A DNA stretch of 64,000 bases from Thermotalea metallivorans. Its GTDB lineage: Bacteria > Bacillota > Clostridia > Peptostreptococcales > Thermotaleaceae. This document shows positions 17,021-26,629 of this stretch, in pieces. The DNA lies in the NCBI RefSeq assembly GCF_001562415.1, contig NZ_LOEE01000021.1, positions 1-64,000 of the forward strand, read 5' to 3'. Each line of letters starts with the position of its first letter. The stretch's first letter is position 1. The notes under the pieces are model-generated. The model was not told where the DNA came from and did no database searches. It saw only the letters and a list, made by a program, of their open reading frames with translations. The position numbers and the translations under genes were made by a program.

Positions 17021-17776
17021 ATGACAGCATTATGGCATAGCACAATTTTATTATTTGGAATACTGATTGGCTCTTTTTTGAACGTATGCATTTATCGCAT
17101 ACCCAGGGGGGCATCTGTGGCATTCCCCCCTTCCCATTGCACAAAATGCAATCACCCATTGAAAATACGAGATATAATTCCAATGATCAGTTATATAATT
17201 CTTCAGGGCAAATGCAGATACTGCGGAGAAACCATTTCTCCACAGTATCCCTTGATTGAGGTTTTGAACGGTTTGTTTTATGTTTTTCTTTTTAATATAT
17301 TTAGTTTTTCTTTTCTTTTTATCAGTTATGCCATATTAATCAGCTTACTTATTGTAGTTACGTGGATTGATTTACGGCATCAAGTGATTCCTGATGAAGT
17401 GATGATTTTCGGATTTATTTTTTCTTTATTTCTTCACTTGTTTCATGAGGCCCGTTTCATTTTTAACCACGGAATCCCTGGTTTCTTTATAGGAGGAGGA
17501 GTTCTTTTACTGATTGCACTGCTGACCAATGGTGCCATGGGTGGGGGAGATATCAAACTGATGGCGATGCTAGGCTTTTGGTTGGGGTGGAAGAATATTA
17601 TCCTGATCATTTTTTTCTCTTTTTTTATCGGAGCAGTAGTATCTGTAACGTTGATCCTTACGAAAACAAAAAGGAGAAAGGACTATATCCCTTTTGGTCC
17701 CTTTATTGCTTTAGCAACCGTAACTACCGTATTTTGGGGTGAGTCTATGGTGAAGTGGTACTTTCATGCTTTTTAG
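17021..17776 (+). CDS. pilD: Prepilin leader peptidase / N-methyltransferase PilD
   Basis: This 251-residue A24 aspartic protease has the N-terminal methyltransferase part with two CxxC pairs (CTKC near residue 43, CRYC near 68). Catalytic Asp motifs are WIDLRHQVIPDE near 120 and GGGDIKLMAM near 180, set in multiple membrane helices. It cleaves prepilin leaders and methylates the new N-terminus of PilA and the minor pilins encoded nearby. ATG at 17021 follows AAAGGGGA at 8 bases; an upstream ATG at 16994 lacks an RBS. Confidence 0.93.
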   Translation: MTALWHSTILLFGILIGSFLNVCIYRIPRGASVAFPPSHCTKCNHPLKIRDIIPMISYIILQGKCRYCGETISPQYPLIEVLNGLFYVFLFNIFSFSFLFISYAILISLLIVVTWIDLRHQVIPDEVMIFGFIFSLFLHLFHEARFIFNHGIPGFFIGGGVLLLIALLTNGAMGGGDIKLMAMLGFWLGWKNIILIIFFSFFIGAVVSVTLILTKTKRRKDYIPFGPFIALATVTTVFWGESMVKWYFHAF

Positions 17777-17859
17777 CTTTTGAACAATAAAGACATAAAC
17801 AATACAATGAACATTGAAAATAAGCTTCTCTTAAGATAAAAATAGATGGGGTGAAAGGA

Positions 17860-18918
17860 ATGGGCAAGCAGCAGGTATTATCGATGGATATAGGTTCCGA
17901 TACCATCAAGTTTGTTATGGGCAAAATCTCTAAAAAGTATGTGGAAATTGATGATTTCTTTATGATTAAGACACCGAAAGAATCTTATCAGGATGGAAGG
18001 ATACTGGATATGCACAGGTTGAGTACAGCTATTCGTCATATATTGAATGACAAAAAGCGAAGGGGCAAAGATGCCGTGATTACCATCCAGAGTACTTCTG
18101 TCATTACAAGGGAAATTATTCTTCCTTCCGTACATGAAGAGGAATTGAAGGGCATGATACAGTTTGAAATCCAACAATATTTTCCCATTCATCTTGAGGA
18201 TTATATTGTGGAATATAAGATCATAGAAGAATATTGGCAAGAGGGTGTGCAAAAGGTAAAAATTTTAGCGGCTGCATTGCCAAAAACCATTGCAGAAGAT
18301 TTTTTAGCAATGATGAAAGAATTGAAATTGAAGCCATTGGCATTAGATATTCATTCCAATGCCATCGCAAAACTTTTTTATCCGGACACCATCATCAATG
18401 ATGAAAAATCCTGTGCTCAAAAAACTATTTCAGTCATTGATATCGGCAATGAGCAGATGAATGTAAACATCATTTCAAATGGCGTCGTCCAATTCAGCAG
18501 GTTGGTTCCTATGGGCGGAAGGCTTATGAATATAAATCTGGTCAATGCCTTGAATCTGTCTTATGAAGAGGCAGAAAAGAAAAAGACGGCCTATGGATTA
18601 CAGAAAGATGAACATTCTGAGCAAATAGCCGATGACATAATCCAAAGCATGATCTGGACCAGTGTAGATAGCTGGATACAGGAAATCCAGAGAATCTTCC
18701 AGTACTATACTACAAGGGGATTAGGCAATCGCGTGGATGAAGTATATATATGCGGTGGAAGCTCTCATTTGCACGGCATTGACCAGTATTTGGAGAAAGC
18801 GTTGAATATTCCTACTGCAAGAATCCATGCATTAAACAATATAAAAATAAAACAGCATGCAGTGCCGGCAGCGCTTCATCTTTATTTAAATGCTGCGGGT
18901 GCTCTGATTAGGAAGTAG
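17860..18918 (+). CDS. pilM: Type IV pilus assembly protein PilM
   Basis: The 352-residue actin-like ATPase has the phosphate-1 loop SMDIGSDTIKFVMG at the N-terminus, an SVIDIGNEQMNV phosphate-2 segment near residue 195, and YICGGSSHLHG as adenosine motif near 300. PilM is cytoplasmic and docks on the N-terminal tail of PilN, giving the inner ring of the machine. It is followed immediately by pilN and pilO as in other pilus operons. ATG at 17860 follows GGGGTG. Confidence 0.9.
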   Translation: MGKQQVLSMDIGSDTIKFVMGKISKKYVEIDDFFMIKTPKESYQDGRILDMHRLSTAIRHILNDKKRRGKDAVITIQSTSVITREIILPSVHEEELKGMIQFEIQQYFPIHLEDYIVEYKIIEEYWQEGVQKVKILAAALPKTIAEDFLAMMKELKLKPLALDIHSNAIAKLFYPDTIINDEKSCAQKTISVIDIGNEQMNVNIISNGVVQFSRLVPMGGRLMNINLVNALNLSYEEAEKKKTAYGLQKDEHSEQIADDIIQSMIWTSVDSWIQEIQRIFQYYTTRGLGNRVDEVYICGGSSHLHGIDQYLEKALNIPTARIHALNNIKIKQHAVPAALHLYLNAAGALIRK

Positions 18919-18930
18919 GAGGCTGAAAAT

Positions 18931-19479
18931 ATGCGGGACTTCAACTTTTTTTCGCCATATATGACGGTGGAGAAAGCATCGAAGGGAAAGGAGCGGATGA
19001 TTGCTGCAGTTGTTTGTACTATTGCTGCAGTTGTCATCAGTTTTTCCATCAGCAATATAACAAAAGTAAAAAAACTGGAAAATGAAATTGCTCAGCTGGA
19101 ATCCTTTATGACGGCCCCTGCCACTACAAAAAAGCTAAAAGAATTAAATAACAAGAAGGAAAAAATCATCGTTATGGAAAAGTACCATCAAGGCATCAAA
19201 CAGTTGAATGAACAAATCGAAGGAACGAATCCAATCGACAGTTTATTATTGGAACAGATTGCCTTATCTTTTCCTCAAGATATTTTTATCGACATGATGT
19301 CGATATCCCAAAATGATGTTCAACTCCGGGGCGTATCAAGAAGCCATACTGCCATAGCGGAATTAGTATATAATCTGAAACAATTAGATGTGTTCAAGAG
19401 CGTACACGTTTATATGATGAATGCAGAAAGTGCGGAATCAGAAAATCAAATCTATATGTTGAAATGTATATTAAAGTAA
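18931..19479 (+). CDS. pilN: Type IV pilus assembly protein PilN
   Basis: The 182-residue bitopic membrane protein has the short cytoplasmic N-terminus MRDFNFFSPY (the PilM-binding region in the family), one membrane helix near residues 25-45 and a coiled-coil extracytoplasmic part. AGGAGG overlaps the pilM stop codon. Identity is inferred mainly from architecture and position between pilM and pilO. Confidence 0.82.
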   Translation: MRDFNFFSPYMTVEKASKGKERMIAAVVCTIAAVVISFSISNITKVKKLENEIAQLESFMTAPATTKKLKELNNKKEKIIVMEKYHQGIKQLNEQIEGTNPIDSLLLEQIALSFPQDIFIDMMSISQNDVQLRGVSRSHTAIAELVYNLKQLDVFKSVHVYMMNAESAESENQIYMLKCILK

Positions 19480-19493
19480 GGGTGTGAATTTTC

Positions 19494-20816
19494 ATGAAGC
19501 TGATATTAAACAAAAAATCTGGGACAAGTTCATTGAAAGGATCTATTGTGCAGATTGTAGAGAAGTTTCGTTCCAGCCTTACCAAAAGAGAAAAAATACT
19601 ATTAGGAATCCTTGCTGTATCTATATTTTTTTTAGGATATTACTATTTGATTCTAAAACCGGATTTGGAAAAAATCAGCTTTCTGCAGGAAAAAGCTGAA
19701 AAATATAAACAGCAGTATAATCAAATCATGATGGACACTTCCTCAGATAATCCTATCCATAAAGAATTCAAAATTTTAAAAGCAAAAATTCTTATGGCTG
19801 CAGAGAGATTGTTTCCAGAAATGAAACAGGAAAAAATCATCGTCGTATTAGATCATATGATAAAAGAGAGCAATATTCGTGTATCCAGTATAAGCTTTAC
19901 AGAGCCTGCCATAGATACTGTTGAAACCGTAAAAGAAAATCAAACAAATCCCCCGTATATTTTATATGATTTAGCAAAGCAGTATCGGGGAGAAATCGAT
20001 CCTGTACCTCCATCCCAAGAAAAACCTGGAGGAGAAAATGGGCCGGATCAGAGTCAAAACAAAGGGAACAGCGTACAAGCTGAAAAAATGGAAGCAACTC
20101 TTCAATTTGAAGGTTCTTATTCTAATCTTATGAAATTCATCAAAGCCCTTGAGAACTATGAAAAAAATATTATTATTAAGAATTTGTCTGTTATTGGTAA
20201 AAACGATGATCATACATTAAAAGGAAACATTACCATTGTTTTTTATGCAATACCAAAACTGTTTCATGAAGATGATGCTTTCTTAAATTGGAATTTTGAT
20301 AATTTCTATGGGAAAGAAAATCCTTTTGATCCTTTTGGCGGATACGAAGTCCATGCTGCCACTAAATCTGATAAAAGTGAAAATGCAACAGCCGTTGCAG
20401 TAGACTTTTTCTTAGCAGTCAATGCAATTACTTCCGATATTCCTACCGTAGTAATGGGAAAATCTGATGACAATAGGGCTGAGACCTATGTATATGCCGA
20501 TAATGCAGACTTTGAAGACGTAGAATTGCAGATTTATAAAGTTGATCATACATATTATTATAAATATAAAACTCAAAGAGAAAGTTATCCGAAAGACTAT
20601 GAAAATAATGGAGTAGAATTTCAGCCAAAGGGAAGTAAAATTTATTTCAAAATTTATTCAAATAAACGGAACAGTGATAATGATAAAAACGGCGTTTATT
20701 TAAAGCTGATAAATAAGACCGATATGGAGTTGATTGTGGATATTGATGAGGATGATATAGAAAGGCCGAGAGTTTCCGTAAAAGAAAAATTAGGCCATGT
20801 TCTTATAAAGAAATGA
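19494..20816 (+). CDS. pilO: PilO-like protein with a long C-terminal extension
   Basis: This 440-residue protein has one membrane helix near residues 36-55 (LLGILAVSIFFLGYYYLIL), then a coiled coil and a ferredoxin-like PilO region to about residue 260 (LQFEGSYSNLMKFIKALENYE). The remaining ~180 residues form an acidic, Tyr/Asp-rich segment with no family I can recognise. Typical PilO is about 200-250 residues, so the extension doubles it. It follows pilN by 14 bases and should pair with PilN at the membrane. Confidence 0.78.
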   Translation: MKLILNKKSGTSSLKGSIVQIVEKFRSSLTKREKILLGILAVSIFFLGYYYLILKPDLEKISFLQEKAEKYKQQYNQIMMDTSSDNPIHKEFKILKAKILMAAERLFPEMKQEKIIVVLDHMIKESNIRVSSISFTEPAIDTVETVKENQTNPPYILYDLAKQYRGEIDPVPPSQEKPGGENGPDQSQNKGNSVQAEKMEATLQFEGSYSNLMKFIKALENYEKNIIIKNLSVIGKNDDHTLKGNITIVFYAIPKLFHEDDAFLNWNFDNFYGKENPFDPFGGYEVHAATKSDKSENATAVAVDFFLAVNAITSDIPTVVMGKSDDNRAETYVYADNADFEDVELQIYKVDHTYYYKYKTQRESYPKDYENNGVEFQPKGSKIYFKIYSNKRNSDNDKNGVYLKLINKTDMELIVDIDEDDIERPRVSVKEKLGHVLIKK

Positions 20817-20831
20817 TATGGAGGAATTGCT

Positions 20832-21674
20832 TTGTTGAAATATGTAAAAAACACAAAGGGCATGACATTGGTAGAAGTAATTGCAAGTATAGCAATACTC
20901 AGTATCATTGTCATTCCCATATCCAATATGTTTCTGACAACCGTAAAGATCAACCGTCATTCTCAAGATTTGCTTATTGCCAACAAATACGCTCAAAAAA
21001 TCATAGAAGAACAGCGGCTTTCTGGCAATGGGAGCGGTAACGTCTCCTTTTCTTTTCCCGACGGGGGACATGTGAACGTAAATTATGTTTCTGTGGATGA
21101 CCCTTCTCCCATGCCTCACCTTTTAGAAGAGCAAAATATGCCTCTGTTTCATGCATTCATGGTCCTCGAAAAAAACAGCAACTATGGCCAGGTGGAATTA
21201 TATCAGTTGGATGCCAGCAATAATTACCAATTGGCAGCAATATTCAATAATGTTGCCAATCTCAAAGTCGATGTATTTTCTGACCCTGATTCCATCATTA
21301 CAGTTACAGACGGTACTTTTGTTTGGGATATTCCCTATTCAAAAAATGCCGGTGAACCTGTATTGATTGGTATTGAGTGTTATCATAACTTAAACATTGC
21401 TGTAAATATTTATAATCATATTGAAGATTATACTCAAATTTATACAATCAGCCGCATCGATTCTGCTACCGGTAATTTTGCTACCAGCAATGTAGAAGTC
21501 ATAAATCGATACGGTAAAGTGGGGATTATCAAAAAAGAAAATGATCAAGCAGAATATATCGACAAATATTTATACAAACGAAACAGCAAAGAATCTTTGC
21601 TAAAAAAGATCGATGTTACTTCTCAAAAAAATAATCAATCAACAAACCTGACAACTTATAAGTTGAAAGATTAG
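20832..21674 (+). CDS. Minor prepilin, PilV-like
   Basis: The 280-residue prepilin has a TKG / MTLVEV cleavage site after about 10 residues, a hydrophobic helix (IASIAILSIIVIPISNMFL) and the LLIANKYAQKIIEEQR segment typical of PilV/GspI proteins. The globular domain is larger than usual. It starts at TTG 20832 (GGAGG at 20820-20824) and is probably part of the tip or priming complex with the next genes. Confidence 0.82.
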   Translation: MLKYVKNTKGMTLVEVIASIAILSIIVIPISNMFLTTVKINRHSQDLLIANKYAQKIIEEQRLSGNGSGNVSFSFPDGGHVNVNYVSVDDPSPMPHLLEEQNMPLFHAFMVLEKNSNYGQVELYQLDASNNYQLAAIFNNVANLKVDVFSDPDSIITVTDGTFVWDIPYSKNAGEPVLIGIECYHNLNIAVNIYNHIEDYTQIYTISRIDSATGNFATSNVEVINRYGKVGIIKKENDQAEYIDKYLYKRNSKESLLKKIDVTSQKNNQSTNLTTYKLKD

Positions 21675-21684
21675 AGGGATATTA

Positions 21685-23781
21685 ATGAGAAAAATTTTAA
21701 AGTCCAACAAAGGCTCGATATTCATGATGGTTTTAATCGTTTTTTCCGTACTGTCTATACTTGGTATGGCCATGATTCCCTTAGCTGTTGCAAATTATAA
21801 AATGAAGGTAATAGATAAACGGGAAACCATGGCATTTTATAAGGCGGAAGGAATTCTGGAAGAAGTCCATGCCGTTATCTTAAAAGAGGTGCAAAAAGCG
21901 GTTGCAAAAGCTAATCAGCATGTGGCAGATAATTTAGATACTTTGATCACTCAACATAAAAATCCCAACACTGGAAAGATAGATGACAAAAATCTGCAAG
22001 ATGCCATGGGAAGAATCTTTGTACAGAAATATAAAGAATATATAAACACCCAACTGAAAGACGCTATAAAAAATAATACTTATAAAATCAGTGGAACGTA
22101 TCTTTATGATTCTGCAATTGATATTATAGACGTGTTTGATACCAATGACTATACGGATAATGACGTTTTTTCTGTTGTCATTACCGGTTCCTATGTGGAA
22201 AATCATATAACCAAAGCTGTGTGTAAGAAGTTTACCATTAAAGCAGACAGGAACCTTATCAAAACAGATAATTTCAAATATGAATATCCCGAGCCCTATT
22301 TCATCAATACTGCCAATTATAACTTAAAAGAAAATACTTTGTTAAATACAAAGGCAATAACAGCAGAGAATGGAATTGAAATCAACGGCAACGTTGGCAT
22401 CTACGGCAATATATTTTCAGGTGCTGCCATTCAAATAAAACAAGGTGCAACTGTAAATATACAGGATGGTGCAATTGCAACGAAAGGTGATATTATTATT
22501 GAAAGCAATACAGTCTTCAACAGTAAAGGAGATGTTTATTGTGACTCTTTTCTCGTTCCAAAGAGTACAAGTTATGCAAACATAACTATCGGAGAAGAGA
22601 CAGGAGATCCGAATACAAGATTCCGGCTAATTACCAAGGACGATTTAGAGCTGAACGGGACTAAGTCCCATATCACCATTCATGGTAGCTATTATGGTTT
22701 TACTTCAGACGATGGCGGTGTTGCGAATACGGGTAATCCTAAAAATAAAAGGAGCAGTGCGATCATTATTAATAGTCGAGACATTGGAAATGGGTCAAGT
22801 TTGTTTATTTCAGGCAAACCCTCAGCAAATGATTTTGAAATAACGTATGAAGACGGCACGCCGATGTTCAAAAAGTCCAATGGTATCTATGTAGGAGGAA
22901 CATCCTATATCGATGTAGAAGAAGAAAAGGACGGGGTGTACATTGGCAGCGAATATCAGACGGGAGAAAGTGTATCACTTCCGGGGAATTATATCGCATA
23001 TACGGATCAGGTAGAACTTGACGGTGACTATGCTGAGCTTGATTACAAGAAACACAGATATTCCATAGACGGGAGTTATTATGGTTTTCACCTTGCCACC
23101 AATAAGCGTGGCGAATCTGCGGAATTGTCTTTGGCAGATAAAAAGAAAATGCTTTCGAATGCTTATTCAAAGTACAAAGATATACTTTTTTTCAATACAG
23201 CCAATGCCACTGCCCTTCGGTTAGAAAATTTTGAATATTCTACAGGCAACTTTGTATCGGAAGGGTTGATCAAGGATGCAATTGGGGGCATTGAAAAATA
23301 TCTTAACGTGAAAAGAATAATAAAAAAAGATTACGAGGAAAAAACATATTCTGTTGATATATCGACCGTAAAACCTACGCCTCCTGTAAAAATAGGGCGA
23401 GGAAACGCAGTCGCAAGCAGGAATGAAATTTGTTATATTGGAGACAAAGTGGGAGATAAGGGCGTTGTCATCAGGGGGCCTCACGCTCCTGCAATATCGG
23501 GCGATTACTATGTATTTGATTTCAATACAAGTCCATATGATACATTCCACGGCATCATTGTTACCGATGGAGATGTAATCTTGGCAGGAAAAATTGATTT
23601 TAAAGGAATTATTGCATCCGGTGGAAAAGTAGTATTTTATAATGATGGAGAAAGAAAAACCGTAAAACATGAAAATATTGAGATTTATGATGATCAATCG
23701 GCTTCCATCGACGGCATTGTTTTGGATTATCGCAAATATCAGCATTTGGTGGAGGTATCCGATTGGAAGATTAAAAGATAG
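21685..23781 (+). CDS. Giant minor prepilin, PilX-like, with beta-helix-like domain
   Basis: The 698-residue product begins with a short leader (SNKG) and a pilin helix (IFMMVLIVFSVLSILGMAMIPLAVANY), then KAEGILEEV, as in PilX/GspK proteins. From about residue 215 to 300 there are repeated short strands (EINGNVGIYGNIFSGAA, IQDGAIATKGDIIIE) suggesting a right-handed beta-helix or bactofilin-like fold. A similar segment recurs near the C-terminus (GIIVTDGDVILAGKIDFKGI). Its size is several times that of a normal minor pilin. Role at the pilus tip is inferred from position. Confidence 0.75.
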   Translation: MRKILKSNKGSIFMMVLIVFSVLSILGMAMIPLAVANYKMKVIDKRETMAFYKAEGILEEVHAVILKEVQKAVAKANQHVADNLDTLITQHKNPNTGKIDDKNLQDAMGRIFVQKYKEYINTQLKDAIKNNTYKISGTYLYDSAIDIIDVFDTNDYTDNDVFSVVITGSYVENHITKAVCKKFTIKADRNLIKTDNFKYEYPEPYFINTANYNLKENTLLNTKAITAENGIEINGNVGIYGNIFSGAAIQIKQGATVNIQDGAIATKGDIIIESNTVFNSKGDVYCDSFLVPKSTSYANITIGEETGDPNTRFRLITKDDLELNGTKSHITIHGSYYGFTSDDGGVANTGNPKNKRSSAIIINSRDIGNGSSLFISGKPSANDFEITYEDGTPMFKKSNGIYVGGTSYIDVEEEKDGVYIGSEYQTGESVSLPGNYIAYTDQVELDGDYAELDYKKHRYSIDGSYYGFHLATNKRGESAELSLADKKKMLSNAYSKYKDILFFNTANATALRLENFEYSTGNFVSEGLIKDAIGGIEKYLNVKRIIKKDYEEKTYSVDISTVKPTPPVKIGRGNAVASRNEICYIGDKVGDKGVVIRGPHAPAISGDYYVFDFNTSPYDTFHGIIVTDGDVILAGKIDFKGIIASGGKVVFYNDGERKTVKHENIEIYDDQSASIDGIVLDYRKYQHLVEVSDWKIKR

Positions 23782-23934
23782 ATGCAAGGGTATATAATGA
23801 ACGTTAGAAATTCATAAAATCTGCATAGGAAAACTACTTTACGCTAAGCAGTTTATACATGCTAACATGACAAGAATAATAAAGGATATGCCTTAATAGA
23901 CATAATCATCTGTTTAAAAGGGAGGGTGTGTTGA

Positions 23935-26109
23935 ATGAAAAGAAACTCATGTCAAAAAAGATTTATTTTAAAATTTCTTGTATTCCTGATGATTTTTGCA
24001 CTTTTATTTCATTCTTTTGAACTAAGTGCCCTTGCAGGAAATGAGAACAAAAATAATGACTTTGACTTTCAAAGCGCGTGGAACAGTGCCCATGATATGT
24101 CCCAAAATTTTTTTACGGTACTGCCGCCCATATACAACAATGGTAATACGATTATTAAAATTCAATGGAAAAATAATGGAAAAAACCACAAAGAAGCCTG
24201 GTTTTCTCTTGATAAAAACAACATTAAGCATTATAAAGAACGGACACACGGAAATTCCGATACTGATTTCACAGATGAAATCCTTTTGACAAGTGCAGAA
24301 GTGCGCAACTATCCTTATCTTTATATATTATTAAAAGAAGGGAACGGAAATGGAAGCAGTTACAAAAAAGCACAAATTACAATTGAAGAATTCATCTTGG
24401 AAAATAGTACAAAAGCACCTTTGAATATGCTAAAGACAGTTTCGAAGAATCAATTTTTAGTGAATGAAGAATTTACAATCAACTATAAAATTCAACCCCT
24501 TCCCATACCGATAGAAAAAATCATCCCCGAGTCATATTTGAAAGATAAGGAAATCGTCTTAGTGATCGATGTCTCCGGCAGTATGAATTGGGATCTTTCA
24601 GGTCATGCTACCAATAATCATGCTTCCAAGAGAATGACCATCACAAAAAACGCAGTAAAGCTTTTTGTTGACAAGTTAAAAAACGACCCTAGGGTAAAAA
24701 TTGGAGTGGTTGCATACAGTTCAAAAGCAGATGGTATGAAAGTATCAGGAAATGATTTTATTCGTCTTACAAACCAAAGCCATTATAACGGATTAATCAA
24801 TACTATCAATGGATTGACTGCTGAAGGTGGTACAAATATTGGAGACGGTTTAAGACGAGCTTATTATTTATTGAAAAATTCAAGTGATCATCAAGCAAGG
24901 AAGTATATTGTTTTAATGACAGACGGACAACCTACCGCTTTTTCCTATGATCAAATCAATAAAGCAAATGCCTGGTGGAACTGGGAAGTTATAGGATACA
25001 CCAAAGAAGGATATTCTACGTCATATGTAAGGGATATATATTCTACAACTTTTAAGACTGCCGATGGAGATGGGAATAAATATTATGTAAATTATGGTGA
25101 CTATGATCATAAGGGGCTTGCCTTGGATTATGCCTGTGAATTAGGCAAAAAAATATCATCGGAGGATTTCCGCATAGATTCATTCATCGTGGGATTCAGC
25201 AATGATATTCATAAGAATAAGCTGCAAAAAATTGCTGATGTTACAAAAGGCTTTTATAGAGAAGCAAAAACAGCCGAAGATATCAATTTTGTGTATGAGC
25301 AGCTGGCTGATCAGATACAAAGTGATCTTCCGATACACGGCATCAAATTTCAAGAGACTTTTCCAGACGGTATTCAAATTGTGGAAGTATCTAACGGTCT
25401 TGCGTTGAATGGACAGACCGTTACCGGTGATATCGGAAACATTTTATATAAATTAAATAAGCAAACAAATCAGTTTGAAGCTCAGCCTTTTGAATTTTCC
25501 ATTAAAGTGAAAGGAATGAAAGCCGGTAATTATATTTTGGGAAGGGATACATCCTATATTGATTATATTGATATTGACGGAACAGAAAGTAAAAAAGCAT
25601 TTCCCGAGATTGCAGTATCAATCTATGGCGGTCAACCATTAATTACACTAACGAATATTATGGGAGAAAAAGACGTATTTCGGATTGGAAGGGCCAATCC
25701 CAAGTTTACATTTGATATTACGGAAGCGGATGCCGAAAGAGTGGAGTTTGTATTTGAAATCGACGAAATTGCCCAGTCCATACTTGAAGGATATTATCAA
25801 ATTCAAACAATACCTAGCTCTGCTGTTTTAAGAAAAAATAATATTGTACTGAGAAGCAGCAATACTGCACAGCCCATCATTATTCATCCTATCACATCAA
25901 ATCGTTTTTCTATTGTTATACCCGACGGATTGCCTTTGGGAAATAATTATCAAATAGAATTTGGACTAAAAATTAACGCAAGCAATCCGGGCAGTATAAA
26001 GGTAAAAGTTATACAGTATCGAGTTGTAAAAGCATCGGAAGTCTATGTTGAATATGGTACACCGGAAGTGTATGATATAAATTTAGTGGATATGCCTGTA
26101 TTACAATAA
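23935..26109 (+). CDS. Secreted von Willebrand factor A domain protein of the pilus locus
   Basis: This 724-residue protein has a signal peptide (FILKFLVFLMIFALLFHSF...ALAG) and a vWA domain with a complete MIDAS: DVSGS near residue 211, the Thr in EGGTNIGDG near 300, and MTDGQP near 327. C-terminal beta-sandwich-like regions follow. No LPXTG motif or C-terminal anchor is seen. MIDAS domains bind ligands through a divalent cation. Set between a giant PilX-like pilin and two more prepilins, it is a good candidate for the pilus tip adhesin, comparable in layout to PilY1 of Gram-negatives. GGAGGGTG precedes the ATG. Confidence 0.82.
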   Translation: MKRNSCQKRFILKFLVFLMIFALLFHSFELSALAGNENKNNDFDFQSAWNSAHDMSQNFFTVLPPIYNNGNTIIKIQWKNNGKNHKEAWFSLDKNNIKHYKERTHGNSDTDFTDEILLTSAEVRNYPYLYILLKEGNGNGSSYKKAQITIEEFILENSTKAPLNMLKTVSKNQFLVNEEFTINYKIQPLPIPIEKIIPESYLKDKEIVLVIDVSGSMNWDLSGHATNNHASKRMTITKNAVKLFVDKLKNDPRVKIGVVAYSSKADGMKVSGNDFIRLTNQSHYNGLINTINGLTAEGGTNIGDGLRRAYYLLKNSSDHQARKYIVLMTDGQPTAFSYDQINKANAWWNWEVIGYTKEGYSTSYVRDIYSTTFKTADGDGNKYYVNYGDYDHKGLALDYACELGKKISSEDFRIDSFIVGFSNDIHKNKLQKIADVTKGFYREAKTAEDINFVYEQLADQIQSDLPIHGIKFQETFPDGIQIVEVSNGLALNGQTVTGDIGNILYKLNKQTNQFEAQPFEFSIKVKGMKAGNYILGRDTSYIDYIDIDGTESKKAFPEIAVSIYGGQPLITLTNIMGEKDVFRIGRANPKFTFDITEADAERVEFVFEIDEIAQSILEGYYQIQTIPSSAVLRKNNIVLRSSNTAQPIIIHPITSNRFSIVIPDGLPLGNNYQIEFGLKINASNPGSIKVKVIQYRVVKASEVYVEYGTPEVYDINLVDMPVLQ

Positions 26110-26125
26110 TATACGGTGAAGCAAG

Positions 26126-26159
26126 GAAGGCATTTGTTTCATCAAATGTCTTCTTTCTT
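26126..26159 (+). terminator. Possible terminator or processing hairpin after the vWA gene
   Basis: GAAGGCATTTG (26126-26136) pairs with CAAATGTCTTC (26143-26153), followed by TTTCTT. The interrupted T-run suggests partial termination before the last two prepilin genes. Confidence 0.55.
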
Positions 26160-26197
26160 CAAATTTTTATTTGCAGGTGATTGCTTATGAAAGGAAA

Positions 26198-26629
26198 ATG
26201 AACAATAAAGGTTTTACATTCATAGAAATCATTATCGTCAGCGCTTTCATTGCTTTACTTTTCAGCATTGCAATCAGCAAGGGAGATTATTCAAATTACC
26301 ATTTGCGAATCCAGTCACAACAGCTATGCGCAGATATTCGAAATATCCGGATTTTAAAAATGACCGAAGGCGGTTTGTATAATATTTTGTTGAGCAATGA
26401 TCATTATAAAGTTTTAAACGGTTCGAAAATATTAAAAACTGTTCAACTGTTATCCCAGCATGAATTGCTTTACGGAAAAAATGAAATCATCTTTAGTTAT
26501 CAAGGAGTGCCGGTTCATGGGGGGGATACAATTCGGGTGAGAAATAAGAAAAATAATAGGTATATGGAAATCACAATTGTTCCGGCCAGTGGGAGAGTGT
26601 TGTTGAAAGATGAGATATATTCACCTTGA
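26198..26629 (+). CDS. Minor prepilin, FimT/GspH-like
   Basis: A 143-residue prepilin with a very short leader (MNNKG), cleavage before FTFIEIIIV and a hydrophobic helix. The mature protein is small and basic. The start is uncertain. ATG 26198 has AAAGGA only 2 bases away, while a better RBS (GCAGGTGATT) serves an ATG at 26187 that opens a 4-codon frame ending TGA in an ATGA overlap with 26198. Coupled initiation is therefore possible. A GTG at 26177 would give a 12-residue leader. Confidence 0.75.
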   Translation: MNNKGFTFIEIIIVSAFIALLFSIAISKGDYSNYHLRIQSQQLCADIRNIRILKMTEGGLYNILLSNDHYKVLNGSKILKTVQLLSQHELLYGKNEIIFSYQGVPVHGGDTIRVRNKKNNRYMEITIVPASGRVLLKDEIYSP

